A stretch of 64,000 bases of DNA from Paenibacillus sp. Root444D2 (GCF_001426375.1 NZ_LMEO01000045.1:513044-577043); one strand, 5' to 3'. Positions 18,086 to 26,620 are shown, counted from the first letter of the stretch. The notes: a model not told the origin generated them from the sequence alone. A program made the numbers and translations.

Positions 18086-18138
18086 AAAAAGTCTGCTTGA
18101 TCTCTGTATCGCAGTCGCGAGAGATTGGCAGACTTTTT
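18086..18138 (-). terminator. Terminator of the FadR-type regulator gene
   Basis: Arms AAAAAGTCTGC and GCAGACTTTTT with a paired inner stem (ATCTCT/AGAGAT) around a GTCGCG-rich loop, followed on the minus strand by a T run. It lies about 20 bases past the regulator stop. Confidence 0.8.
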
Positions 18139-18159
18139 AAATGGGCCGTCATGGACCGC

Positions 18160-18861
18160 TTATTCGTTTTGATATACCTGCAAAAGCTTATTTCGGACAT
18201 AACTAAGATGGCGGTACATATGAGTAAACGCTTCGTGTGGATCCCGATTAACGAGTGCATTATAGATATCTGTATGGAATTGGACCGTTACATCACGTTC
18301 ACGTTCCCTAATTTGTCTATCCATTTTGTCATGGGTGATAAGCAGAGGATCTATCATCCCTTCAATGATCGGATTGTCCGCACTCAATGCGATAATCCGA
18401 TGAAATTCCTTATCCGCTTCCCCATAGTTGTTATCAACACTGCCAGCGATTTCATCTATGGTTTCCTTTAATCGCTTCAACTTCTCGTTCGTGATCTTTT
18501 CTGCCGCCATGGCCACAAGTCCCAATTCTAATGCCATCCGCGCTTCGATGATCGCTGGAAGGTTGCCAATGGACAAAGCCAGCATTACCGAGAACGGATT
18601 GCTGCCGATTTTATTATTAAAATGGGTGCCGCCACGGGTTTTTCTCGTAATCACTTCAAGTGCTTCGAGCGAACTTAATGCTTCCCGCAGAACTGGCCGA
18701 CTCACGCCTAACATATCTATCAGTTCCATCTCGGATGGCAGTTTATCTCCAGGTTTAAGCTGACCGCTGACCAACAGCTGAACAATGCTGTCAACGACTT
18801 GCTTGGGCAGCGTGTTTCGTTTAACAGTCTCCAATTCAACGCTTCCTTTAAGTTCTACCAT
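18160..18861 (-). CDS. FadR-subfamily GntR regulator of aldarate genes
   Basis: A 233-residue regulator with an N-terminal winged helix (LKPGDKLPSEMELIDMLGVS, RPVLREALSSLEALEVITRK) and a C-terminal FCD ligand domain containing EARMALELGLVAMAAEKIT, the metal-type motif EADKEFHRIIA and MYRHLSYVRNKLLQ. GAGAAGGG precedes the ATG. It is the last gene of the gudD-dapA-garR-garK set and probably its repressor, sensing glucarate, galactarate or an intermediate. A sequence fitting the FadR-subfamily operator consensus TNGTNNNACNA lies 42 bases before its own start, and another lies before gudD, which fits autoregulation. Confidence 0.85.
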   Translation of the reverse strand: MVELKGSVELETVKRNTLPKQVVDSIVQLLVSGQLKPGDKLPSEMELIDMLGVSRPVLREALSSLEALEVITRKTRGGTHFNNKIGSNPFSVMLALSIGNLPAIIEARMALELGLVAMAAEKITNEKLKRLKETIDEIAGSVDNNYGEADKEFHRIIALSADNPIIEGMIDPLLITHDKMDRQIRERERDVTVQFHTDIYNALVNRDPHEAFTHMYRHLSYVRNKLLQVYQNE

Positions 18862-18902
18862 ATTTACCCTTCTCTCTAAGCTGACTAATACGCATAATCA
18901 TA

Positions 18903-18913
18903 TTGTAAGACGA
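18903..18913 (-). promoter_or_regulatory. Candidate FadR/GntR operator upstream of the regulator gene
   Basis: The minus strand reads TCGTCTTACAA, which fits the FadR-subfamily consensus TNGTNNNACNA. The surrounding bases (AATTCGTCTTACAATATGA) closely match those before gudD. It lies 42 bases upstream of the regulator start codon. Confidence 0.55.
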
Positions 18914-18951
18914 ATTAGATGAAATAACAATGCAGCCCCATAGCCATGATA

Positions 18952-20094
18952 TTATTTCATCTTGATCCCAATGCTAATTAATCTGCATATTCTAGCTGTG
19001 GCTGTTTGAATAAGCTCTTCAGCCGATTCTATACATTGCTCTAATTCCATGGGCCGGGGCACAATACTCATCAGTCCGTCGATTCCATGTTGAAGTACAT
19101 CATCAGCACCTGTACCTAACCCACCGGATAAGCAGATCGTCGGGATGCCCGCCTGTTTGGCGATCTTAGCCACACCAACAGGGGCTTTACCGTGCGCGGT
19201 TTGAAAGTCGGTGGAGCCTTCACCGGTTATGACAAGGTCCGCCTTCTTAAGCTTTTCAGCGAAATCTGCAGCTTCCAACACAAGTTGAATGCCTGGGATC
19301 AGCTTCGCATTCGTAAAAAGCAACAGTCCTGCCCCTACACCGCCGGCTGCACCGGCACCCGGAATAAGTGCAACGTCCCTGCGTGTTGACAATTGGGCAA
19401 CAACCGAATAATTCTTAAGCGCATGATCTAATTGAGCCACCATATCGGATGTGGCACCTTTTTGCGGACCATAAACCGCGGATGCACCTAACGGCCCGCA
19501 CAGCGGATTATCGACGTCGCATGCGACCTTAATATCCGTTTCGGCAATACGCTTATCCAAATCGGATAAATCGATTCGTACGAGTTTGGCAAGAGCCACT
19601 CCACCTTGGGGTAGCTCGTTGTTGTCCGAATCCAGGAATTTGACTCCTAAGGCCTGTGCCATTCCCGCTCCGCCGTCATTAGTTGCGCTGCCTCCGATAC
19701 CTATAATTAGCTTTCGTAGTCCGTATTCAAGAGCGGCTTTGATTAATTGTCCAGTCCCATAAGTCGTCGTCAACAGCGGGTTCCTTTGTTCCCTCGGTAC
19801 CAATGGTAATCCGGAAGCAGCGGCAAGCTCGATCACCCCGGTTTCTCCATCGCCGAGAATCCCCCAATAGGAGTCGATTTCTTCACCCAAAGGTCCTACA
19901 ATTTTTTGTTGGATCATTTGACCGCCGGTAGACATGACAAGTGCTTCTACCGTACCTTCACCACCATCAGCAATAGGTACCTTGCTAACTACAGCATCAG
20001 GGAATACGTCCCGAATCCCTCGTTCCATAGCATCAGCAACAGCAAGGGCAGATAAGCTCCCTTTATATGAATCGGGTGCTAATATAATACGCAT
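18952..20094 (-). CDS. garK: Glycerate kinase (GarK/GlxK family)
   Basis: About 380 residues, full length for the class I glycerate 2-kinase family that phosphorylates D-glycerate, giving 2-phosphoglycerate in E. coli. Motifs: MRIILAPDSYKGSLSALAVA at the N-terminus, IADGGEGTVEAL, IGIGGSATNDGGAGMAQALG in the centre and ITGEGSTDFQTAHGKAPVGV near the C-terminus. The ATG at 20094 is used because GAGAGGAGAGAAG precedes it. It lies 115 bases after garR and 90 before the regulator. It takes the product of GarR into glycolysis. Whether this enzyme makes 2- or 3-phosphoglycerate cannot be read from sequence. Confidence 0.92.
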   Translation of the reverse strand: MRIILAPDSYKGSLSALAVADAMERGIRDVFPDAVVSKVPIADGGEGTVEALVMSTGGQMIQQKIVGPLGEEIDSYWGILGDGETGVIELAAASGLPLVPREQRNPLLTTTYGTGQLIKAALEYGLRKLIIGIGGSATNDGGAGMAQALGVKFLDSDNNELPQGGVALAKLVRIDLSDLDKRIAETDIKVACDVDNPLCGPLGASAVYGPQKGATSDMVAQLDHALKNYSVVAQLSTRRDVALIPGAGAAGGVGAGLLLFTNAKLIPGIQLVLEAADFAEKLKKADLVITGEGSTDFQTAHGKAPVGVAKIAKQAGIPTICLSGGLGTGADDVLQHGIDGLMSIVPRPMELEQCIESAEELIQTATARICRLISIGIKMK

Positions 20095-20154
20095 TTGTGC
20101 TTCTCTCCTCTCTTTCTTGCACACAAAAATCTGATAATTCTATACTTAACAAAG

Positions 20155-20183
20155 AAACCCCCTTATAGGTGATAAGAGGTTTT
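20155..20183 (-). terminator. Imperfect intercistronic hairpin between garR and garK
   Basis: Arms AAACCCCCTTAT and ATAAGAGGTTTT pair at ten of twelve positions around a five-base loop. On the minus strand GGGGGTTTCTTT follows the stem, so it may attenuate transcription into garK and the regulator or protect an RNA end. Confidence 0.4.
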
Positions 20184-20209
20184 CATCTGATTCTCGGACT
20201 CTTTGATTC

Positions 20210-21097
20210 TTACCTATTAACTTCAACCTTGGCCATTTTCTCATAGTAGCGAATCAAGCTGCCGTGGTCGCAATCCCCCATTCCATCCACCTTCAAAGCC
20301 TGCATCATCTCCATGACCGCAGCCGTGAGCGGTAGTGGCACGCCTACCTCATGGGAGGTTTCCAAGACGTTGCTCAAGTCCTTTATGTGCAGGTTGATAC
20401 GGAATCCCGGATCAAAATTGCGATCCATCACCAGCGGCGCTTTTGCATCTAAGACAGTGCTGCCGGCCAAACCGCCGCGAATCGCCTGATAAACGAGCTC
20501 TGGCTGAACGCCAGCCTTACTCGCGAGCACGAACGCTTCGGACATCGCGGCAATGTTAATGGCAACCACGATCTGATTGGCCAGCTTGGTCACATTCCCT
20601 GCTCCGATATCTCCTGTACGTATGACAGAGGCAGCCATGGCTTTTAACACATCATAGCACTGATCGAATACTTCTTTCTTTCCGCCAACCATTACCGAAA
20701 GAGTCCCCGCGATCGCCTTAGGCTCTCCCCCGCTCACTGGTGCGTCAAGCATTTCTATCCCTTTTTCCGCCAGCTTCCGGGCGATTTCCTGGCTGGTCAG
20801 AGGCGCGATCGAACTCATATCGATAACGACGGCTCCTGACTTAGCCCCTTCGATGACGCCATTCGGGCCCAAAACTACTTCATTCACCTGCGGTGAATTC
20901 GGCAGCATGGTTATAATGACATCCACCAGCTCAGCCAAGGCCTTAGGTGTAGAGGCCGTCTTGGCTCCCGCCGCTGCAAGCTCCGAAGCACTCTTACTTG
21001 TACCGAGAACAACTAGCTCATAACCCGCTTTCAACAAGTTCCTACTCATGGGCTTACCCATAATACCCAACCCGATGAATCCTACTTTCATTTTCAT
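20210..21097 (-). CDS. garR: 2-hydroxy-3-oxopropionate (tartronate semialdehyde) reductase
   Basis: A 295-residue beta-hydroxyacid dehydrogenase. The NAD(P)-binding start is VGFIGLGIMGKPMSRNLL, the substrate motif is DAPVSGGEPKAIAGTLSVMV, and the catalytic lysine lies in GAGNVTKLANQIVVAINIAA; PGFRINLHIKDL follows. This fits GarR/GlxR, which reduces tartronate semialdehyde to D-glycerate. The start ATG overlaps the stop of the DapA-family gene (ATGA), so the two are translationally coupled. Generic 3-hydroxyisobutyrate dehydrogenase is the alternative, but adjacency to gudD and garK favours GarR. Confidence 0.88.
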   Translation of the reverse strand: MKMKVGFIGLGIMGKPMSRNLLKAGYELVVLGTSKSASELAAAGAKTASTPKALAELVDVIITMLPNSPQVNEVVLGPNGVIEGAKSGAVVIDMSSIAPLTSQEIARKLAEKGIEMLDAPVSGGEPKAIAGTLSVMVGGKKEVFDQCYDVLKAMAASVIRTGDIGAGNVTKLANQIVVAINIAAMSEAFVLASKAGVQPELVYQAIRGGLAGSTVLDAKAPLVMDRNFDPGFRINLHIKDLSNVLETSHEVGVPLPLTAAVMEMMQALKVDGMGDCDHGSLIRYYEKMAKVEVNR

Positions 21098-21987
21098 TTA
21101 AGAGCTCCCATCTGCTTCAATATGTCAGCAAGCTTATTTCTATTGATTTCGGAGCAGCTCGTGTTCGGCAAGATCGAGCCTCCCACTTCAAGACCGATGA
21201 GGTTCATAGCCTCCTTGGTCACCACCGGAAAACTAGCGAGATTAGAAGCCATGCGAAGAGGAGCCAGCTTAAACTGGGCTTCCAAAGCTCCCGTTACATC
21301 CCCGGCTATAAACTTCTCGTAAATTTCAACGACCAATGCCGGCACAATATTCGCCGTTGAAGCGACACAACCTACAGCACCGTAAACCAATGAGCCTAAG
21401 ATCATGACATCCCTTCCCGCCATGACCTTAAATCCCTTTTCCCGTGTTCTGCGGATATACTCGGAAGTCAAGGTTAGATCGCCGCTGCTATCTTTCACTC
21501 CGACGATATTGGGAATATCGGCAAGTCGTTCAATCAAGTTAACGGAAATATTATTCCCCACGCGATCCGGATTGTTATAAAGCAATACTGGCAAAGCAGT
21601 GGCTTCAGCTACTTTACGGAAATGCTGATACAACTCTTCTTCTGAAGGCGCAAGAAACATGGGAGGTAATATTGTAATCGCCTGAGCATTTAACGATTCA
21701 CCTAATCTGGCTAACTGAATGCATTCCTTAGTCGTGATGGCTCCAATCCCCATATAAACCGGCACCCGGCCCGCAACCTGCTCAATCGTAATGCGAACTG
21801 CCCGCTCCTGCTGCTCATGATCCAATCCGTAAAATTCACCATTACTGCCTAAAGAAAGGATACCGTGCACCCCTCCTGCGATAACGTGCTCGACTACCCT
21901 TCGTAGTCCCTGCTCTTCCACGCATTCATCAGCATCAACGGGTGTAACGATAGGCGGTATGACTCCGCGAATAAGATTAATGTCCAT
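21094..21987 (-). CDS. DapA-family aldolase/dehydratase acting on 5-keto-4-deoxyglucarate
   Basis: A 297-residue class I (Schiff-base) DapA/NanA superfamily enzyme. VIPPIVTPVDADECV opens the barrel; GSNGEFYGLDHEQQ replaces the usual GTTGE loop; the tyrosine motif is LLYNNPDRVG and the Schiff-base lysine is in IVGVKDSSGD. In Bacillus a DapA-family enzyme (YcbC/KdgD) dehydrates and decarboxylates 5-keto-4-deoxyglucarate to 2-ketoglutarate semialdehyde, which then needs a dehydrogenase. Here no such dehydrogenase is present, but garR and garK follow directly. That context suggests retro-aldol cleavage to pyruvate and tartronate semialdehyde, the reaction GarL performs in E. coli. The family is certain; the exact reaction is inference. 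Confidence 0.82.
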   Translation of the reverse strand: MDINLIRGVIPPIVTPVDADECVEEQGLRRVVEHVIAGGVHGILSLGSNGEFYGLDHEQQERAVRITIEQVAGRVPVYMGIGAITTKECIQLARLGESLNAQAITILPPMFLAPSEEELYQHFRKVAEATALPVLLYNNPDRVGNNISVNLIERLADIPNIVGVKDSSGDLTLTSEYIRRTREKGFKVMAGRDVMILGSLVYGAVGCVASTANIVPALVVEIYEKFIAGDVTGALEAQFKLAPLRMASNLASFPVVTKEAMNLIGLEVGGSILPNTSCSEINRNKLADILKQMGALK

Positions 21988-22022
21988 TGTGAACTCTCCT
22001 TTATTTCATTTGATTTTCTCGT

Positions 22023-23387
22023 TTACCGTACAAGACAAGGTTGTTTATGATCGAATTTCCAGCCAGGAATCAAATACTGCATAGCCATCGCATCATCACG
22101 TGCTCCAAGCCCTTTCTCATTATAAAGCTGGTGCGCTTTCTCAATTTCAACCCTATCAATCTCAATGCCCAAACCTGGCTTGTTCGGAACTTCCACCATG
22201 CCTCCGACAATTGGGAACGGCTCTTTGGTCAGACGCTGTCCATCCTGCCAAATCCAATGGGTATCGATAGCTGTGATTTTTCCCGGTGCTGCAGCAGCGA
22301 CATGGGTAAACATGGCCAGCGAAATATCAAAATGATTGTTAGAATGCGATCCCCACGTCAGACCCCATTCATGACACATTTGAGCCACTCGGACAGAGCC
22401 TTGCATCGTCCAGAAGTGCGGATCCGCAAGTGGAATATCCACCGCGTTCATTTGAATCGTGTGTCCCATCTGGCGCCAATCCGTGGCGATCATGTTCGTA
22501 GCTGTCGGCAGCCCGGTAGCACGGCGAAACTCTGCCATGACCTCACGTCCAGAATAACCATTTTCAGCTCCGCAAGGATCCTCGGCATACGCCAATACAT
22601 GGTATTGATCTCGGCAAAGGCGAATGGCTTCAGACAAAGACCATGCGCCGTTAGGATCCAGCGTTATTCTTGCTTGCGGAAAACGTTCAGCTAGCGCGGT
22701 GACGGCCTCGATCTCCTCTTCTCCGCGAAGCACGCCGCCCTTCAGCTTGAAGTCATTGAAGCCATATCGCTTGTAGGCCGCTTCAGCTAGTTTCACGACA
22801 GCTTCCGGTGTAAGCGCTTCCTCGTTACGCAATCTTGTCCAGTCATCCTCACTATCCTGTCCGCTCAAGTAAGGAAGCTTCGTTCGATTACGGTCGCCGA
22901 TATAGAACAAGTAACCTAACATCTCTACACGGTCACGCTGCTGGCCTTCGCCAAGGAGCGCAGCAACAGGAACACCGAGGAATTTCCCCAAAAGATCTAA
23001 CAGAGCTGCTTCCAAAGCAGTAACTGCGTGAATTGTGATGCGTAGATCGAAGGTCTGCAAACCGCGTCCTCCAGCATCTCGATCCCCAAACAACTTGCGA
23101 GCAGTGTTCAGAATATTATTGTATTGACCTAAGGATTGACCAATGATGAGCGCCCGTGCATCCTCTAGTGTTTGACGAATCTTTTCACCGCCCGGGACCT
23201 CACCAACACCCGTATGGCCTGCGTTATCTTTAAGAATAATGATATTGCGTGTAAAGAAAGGAGCATGTGCACCGCTGAGATTAAGCAGCATGCTGTCGTA
23301 TCCAGCCACAGGAATGACCTGCATTTCAGTAATGATCGGCGTGCCTGAAAAACGGTTATTCAGTTGCTCATGTTTCATATCCTGCAT
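22023..23387 (-). CDS. gudD: Glucarate dehydratase
   Basis: A 454-residue enolase-superfamily enzyme that tracks E. coli GudD closely: TEMQVIPVAGYDSMLLNLSG, HAPFFTRNIIILKDN, GVGEVPGGEKIRQTLEDA, the catalytic lysine segment GFNDFKLKGG, metal ligands in ITLDPNGAWSL and AEDPCG, TNMIATDWRQM, and the catalytic histidine in WGSHSNNHFDISLA. It dehydrates D-glucarate (and often L-idarate) to 5-dehydro-4-deoxy-D-glucarate in the cytoplasm. GAAGGGAAGAG precedes the ATG. It is the first gene of its operon, 35 bases ahead of the DapA-family gene, and a FadR-type operator candidate lies 66 bases upstream. Confidence 0.95.
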   Translation of the reverse strand: MQDMKHEQLNNRFSGTPIITEMQVIPVAGYDSMLLNLSGAHAPFFTRNIIILKDNAGHTGVGEVPGGEKIRQTLEDARALIIGQSLGQYNNILNTARKLFGDRDAGGRGLQTFDLRITIHAVTALEAALLDLLGKFLGVPVAALLGEGQQRDRVEMLGYLFYIGDRNRTKLPYLSGQDSEDDWTRLRNEEALTPEAVVKLAEAAYKRYGFNDFKLKGGVLRGEEEIEAVTALAERFPQARITLDPNGAWSLSEAIRLCRDQYHVLAYAEDPCGAENGYSGREVMAEFRRATGLPTATNMIATDWRQMGHTIQMNAVDIPLADPHFWTMQGSVRVAQMCHEWGLTWGSHSNNHFDISLAMFTHVAAAAPGKITAIDTHWIWQDGQRLTKEPFPIVGGMVEVPNKPGLGIEIDRVEIEKAHQLYNEKGLGARDDAMAMQYLIPGWKFDHKQPCLVR

Positions 23388-23452
23388 CAGATTGTTCTCT
23401 TCCCTTCATTAAAAAATAATATAAAATAAGGAAATAGTTATTATAAGTCATA

Positions 23453-23463
23453 TTGTAAGACAA
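23453..23463 (-). promoter_or_regulatory. gudD: Candidate FadR/GntR operator upstream of gudD
   Basis: The minus strand reads TTGTCTTACAA, a perfect TTGT-N3-ACAA inverted repeat fitting TNGTNNNACNA. The flanking AAT and TATGA are shared with the site before the FadR-type regulator gene. Confidence 0.6.
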
Positions 23464-23488
23464 ATTAAATTATACGTCAATTTATTCT

Positions 23489-23732
23489 TTATGATCTGCG
23501 ATAGCTGAACTCTTCGATGTCGACTGGTTTTAATATATAATGCTCCACGCCAAGCTCGATGGCCTTCTTCGCATATTCAAATTCGCCGTATGCGCTGGAA
23601 ATGACGATTTTCAACGATTCGTTATGCTTTCTAAGCGACTTCACCAAGCTTATTCCATCCATGATCGGCATTCTAATATCCGTAATCAGTACATCCACTT
23701 CATGCGTCGTCCACGATCAACACGTTAAACAT
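23489..23732 (-). pseudogene. Internally deleted YesN-type response regulator
   Basis: An ATG at 23732 starts MFNVLIVDDA and then stops. From the next bases, in another frame, the receiver domain resumes with HEVDVLITDIRMPIMDG, followed by SYGEFEYAKKAIELGV-like sequence and YILKPVDIEEF, then ends after a short unrelated tail. The roughly 35 residues between the first beta strand and the phosphoacceptor strand, and the AraC DNA-binding domain, are missing. The Asp-containing ITDIRMP segment survives. This is a decayed regulator, perhaps once linked to the lyase genes upstream. Confidence 0.7.
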
Positions 23733-23797
23733 CGGATTCCTCCCACTCCAATTAAAAAGTGGCTGCCTCAATGGCAGCCGTCCTAAGTCCAGAGAGC

Positions 23798-23830
23798 AAA
23801 AGCATCCGCCAATCCGGGCCGGATGCTTTT
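23798..23830 (-). terminator. Terminator after the 883-residue secreted protein gene
   Basis: Arms AAAAGCATCCG and CGGATGCTTTT around an eleven-base loop, about 30 bases after the stop. A second perfect hairpin (GGCTGCC-TCAAT-GGCAGCC, 23761-23779) follows it, giving a tandem terminator. Confidence 0.7.
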
Positions 23831-23858
23831 GTTTATGTGTTGTACGATGCTGTATTAT

Positions 23859-26510
23859 TTACTTCGCGGACCATTCTGTGATCAAAGCATTGGCGTCTGT
23901 TCCGAGGACGAACATCACGGCTGCGGAGACATTATTCGCCTGCGGCTCGTTATTCAGATGCTTCAGGAAGTCCTGCATATGTTTGGCCGCATTGTCCTTG
24001 TCGCCTTTGTCCAATTGATGCAAAGCCTGGTTCAAACTGTTGCGTAATTGTTCAACCAATGGACTCTTCAATTCACCGGCTTCGATATATCGATCCATCA
24101 GTTTGTATACTCCTTCGGGGGTGGCGGTAATTGTTAAGCCGACAGACTCATCCATCGTATTGCCTGCCTGGTCGGTGATGACGACCCTCAGGGTATGAAG
24201 GCCAAGCTTACCAGCCAAATCAACGGAAGCGCCATTCGTTAGCCGCTCTCCGTTCAAGGTGAGTTCCTTGGTCGCTAAACCGGATAGTGCATCGTTCGCG
24301 TTCAGAAGAAGTGTAATCGGGCGATCATCTGAGAAAACTGCACCTTCCGCAAGTGGTATCCCGTCTGCCGTCAGCACAAAAACCGGCTTCGATTTGTCAA
24401 TCTGGACGATGAGCTCCTTCGTTTGCTCGATGTTGCCTACAACGTCGATAGAACGGTACTCCAGTCGGCTTACGCCGTCATTCGTAAAGGTGATCGGTCC
24501 GGCATAGGTTTGCCAATTTGCTTGATCCCCCAGCCTGTACTCCGTTTTCGCTACACCTGAGAGATCGTCATAAACCGACAGTGTGACGGACGCCTCCTTG
24601 TTCAGCCAGCCGTTCTGCGGCATCGGATCAATCTGAGCCTTCGTAATCGGTGGAGTCAGATCCCGCAGGGTAACATCGATATACGGCTTAATGTTTTTGG
24701 TGTTCATCAAGCTATTAACGTTAAATCCACCATAAATCCTGTAAGTGCCCATGTTATCAGGGTTATAACCGGCGGAGCTCCATGTAACGTTCACCTTTTC
24801 AGTCAACCCCGTACTCAAGGTTACATCAAGCTGTGAAGGCAAGTTTAAACTTCCAAACGCTGTACCTTTGGAAACCGTAATTTCTTTCGACCTTGCCCAC
24901 GCTACAATATCCTTAGGTTGATCTTTGGGATTCCATCCATCATGGAAAATATAGCTGTCTTTATCCCTCTTAATTAAGTATGTATCGGAAAGATACATGG
25001 TTGCGGATTGGAATTCATCTGCATAGGCCGCATCTCCTGCACCATTATACATGCCCCGGTAAAGACCCCATTTGGAACGGTTTTGCTGGCCCGATTCAAC
25101 AGGCAGGTCTCCTCTTTCGTTTCGGCCGGTAATCGGGTTTTCCACTTCAGGGCGTCTGTAGGTTTCGGCTGTCATACCGCCTTCGAAAAGCACCTTACCT
25201 GTTTCCAAATCGATAAGCTTACCGTATATATAACCGTTATCGGCTGTTAAAATCGTAACATCAAAATCAAGCCAGCGGTCAACGACCTGTTCAAATGGAA
25301 TCGTGAATAACGGCTTTATTCTGTCCGCAAAGCCGCCATCAGGATTGTTCCTGAACTCTAGTTGCCCTTTGCCTTCGCTTGAAACCAGAGAAAGGGTGGC
25401 TACCGGCTGTCCTGCTGCGTTTCCAGCTATTTCTTTCAGTTGGAAGATGTGCCAAAACCTGTGGGGAGCAATAAAATCTCCGGCATGGTGATCGCCGACA
25501 TCTTTCTGAAACCTTAAAGTTTCCGATGGGAGCATAAGCCTCCAGTGGTGGGTCACAATGTCGCCGCCCTTACTGTTTGCATCGCTACTTGCAGCGTTGG
25601 TGTTGCTTTTAATCTCCAGCCTCTGACGATCGCTTCCCACTTCGCCACGATCGCCGTCGTCCCGGCTTACGCCGTCCGGGGTAACAAAAGGCATAAATTC
25701 GTGATAACGCAGAATGTCGGTGCCTAGTTTGTCGGTTCCTGGCATATTTGCGATCCCGTATTTTGCAAGTGCATTCGTATCATTTCTGCCTATGGTCTGC
25801 AAATACATGTTTTCCCCCAGCCATGCTTCATTAACTGTCGAAGCCACCGGGTAGTCCCCAGAACGGTCATAGACTGATTGCGACCATGTTTTCCCACTGT
25901 AAGACGAGGGGGTGTTCGGGCCTTCAATAGAACCCGTAGTACTGCCATTGCCGATTTTAGATGCGCCCATAACATCCCATACATATTCTCCCCCTCGAAT
26001 ATTGAGAGGCAAATACTTGTCATTGGCTCCCATCCCTGTTATAGGAGGCAAAGTCATATCTACAGTAACAGTTATGGTATAGGTTCGGCTGTTCATACTG
26101 TTATTCTTGTCGGTTACCACCAGATAATATAAAGTAGTTCCGCTGGTTGAAAATTGGTCCATCTTGGCATCTCCTTTGTTAATGCCGCTGGCAGCAAAAG
26201 AGATGGTGGTTAATTTGTTACTTCTGAATAGCGTCGTGGTAACACCCGGGTTTATCATTACATTCAACATTTGGTATAAGGTGCCGTAGGGCAATGATAT
26301 ATGAATGGTTGCTTGATTCAGATCAACGACTGCGTTTACCGGCTTGTTCACTTCTATTTCCAATAAACCTAAGCTATCTCCTGTCGCTGCATGAACCGAT
26401 GATGTCGGAAAACCGGATAGGCTGATCAGTGAAAGTATTAGGGCAAACGAAAGAACTAAGCTTAATCCCCTTTTAAAAGCTTGCTGCTTAATCACTTCGA
26501 AGAAGAACAT
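23859..26510 (-). CDS. Secreted multidomain polysaccharide lyase-like protein
   Basis: An 883-residue exported protein. A signal peptide ends near residue 42 (SSVHAATGD). Next comes a beta-sandwich of about 110 residues, then a region of about 360 residues with jelly-roll features: RQRLEIKSNTNA, HHWRLMLPSETLRFQKDVGD, RFWHIFQLKEI and the late RSKWGLYRGM. The last resembles concanavalin-fold polysaccharide lyases such as the heparin-lyase-I type. An Ig-like stretch (about 545-615), an OmpL47-type domain (about 618-705), another Ig-like repeat, and a C-terminal FIMAH domain (about 800-880, GVYKLMDRYIEAGELKSPLV) follow. GGAGG precedes the ATG. A cre-like site lies 97 bases upstream. The catalytic assignment is tentative; secretion and the C-terminal modules are clearer. 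Confidence 0.65.
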   Translation of the reverse strand: MFFFEVIKQQAFKRGLSLVLSFALILSLISLSGFPTSSVHAATGDSLGLLEIEVNKPVNAVVDLNQATIHISLPYGTLYQMLNVMINPGVTTTLFRSNKLTTISFAASGINKGDAKMDQFSTSGTTLYYLVVTDKNNSMNSRTYTITVTVDMTLPPITGMGANDKYLPLNIRGGEYVWDVMGASKIGNGSTTGSIEGPNTPSSYSGKTWSQSVYDRSGDYPVASTVNEAWLGENMYLQTIGRNDTNALAKYGIANMPGTDKLGTDILRYHEFMPFVTPDGVSRDDGDRGEVGSDRQRLEIKSNTNAASSDANSKGGDIVTHHWRLMLPSETLRFQKDVGDHHAGDFIAPHRFWHIFQLKEIAGNAAGQPVATLSLVSSEGKGQLEFRNNPDGGFADRIKPLFTIPFEQVVDRWLDFDVTILTADNGYIYGKLIDLETGKVLFEGGMTAETYRRPEVENPITGRNERGDLPVESGQQNRSKWGLYRGMYNGAGDAAYADEFQSATMYLSDTYLIKRDKDSYIFHDGWNPKDQPKDIVAWARSKEITVSKGTAFGSLNLPSQLDVTLSTGLTEKVNVTWSSAGYNPDNMGTYRIYGGFNVNSLMNTKNIKPYIDVTLRDLTPPITKAQIDPMPQNGWLNKEASVTLSVYDDLSGVAKTEYRLGDQANWQTYAGPITFTNDGVSRLEYRSIDVVGNIEQTKELIVQIDKSKPVFVLTADGIPLAEGAVFSDDRPITLLLNANDALSGLATKELTLNGERLTNGASVDLAGKLGLHTLRVVITDQAGNTMDESVGLTITATPEGVYKLMDRYIEAGELKSPLVEQLRNSLNQALHQLDKGDKDNAAKHMQDFLKHLNNEPQANNVSAAVMFVLGTDANALITEWSAK

Positions 26511-26606
26511 CTAAAAGCCTCCTTTATTTTCGTAAAAAACAGCCTTTACATAGCAGGCTCAACTTCTTTCCAAATCCAACCCCTTCCTCCGTATGATCGT
26601 TTATTC

Positions 26607-26620
26607 GGAAAACGCTTTCA
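26607..26620 (-). promoter_or_regulatory. Catabolite-responsive element (cre) candidate
   Basis: The minus strand reads TGAAAGCGTTTTCC, matching the CcpA consensus TGWNANCGNTNWCA at 13 of 14 positions. It lies about 97 bases upstream of the lyase-like gene start, a position suited to glucose repression. Confidence 0.6.

Noticed and set aside
22041..22694. 217-codon plus-strand frame opposite gudD
   Set aside because: gudD is conserved over its full length; the antisense frame is a codon-bias shadow.
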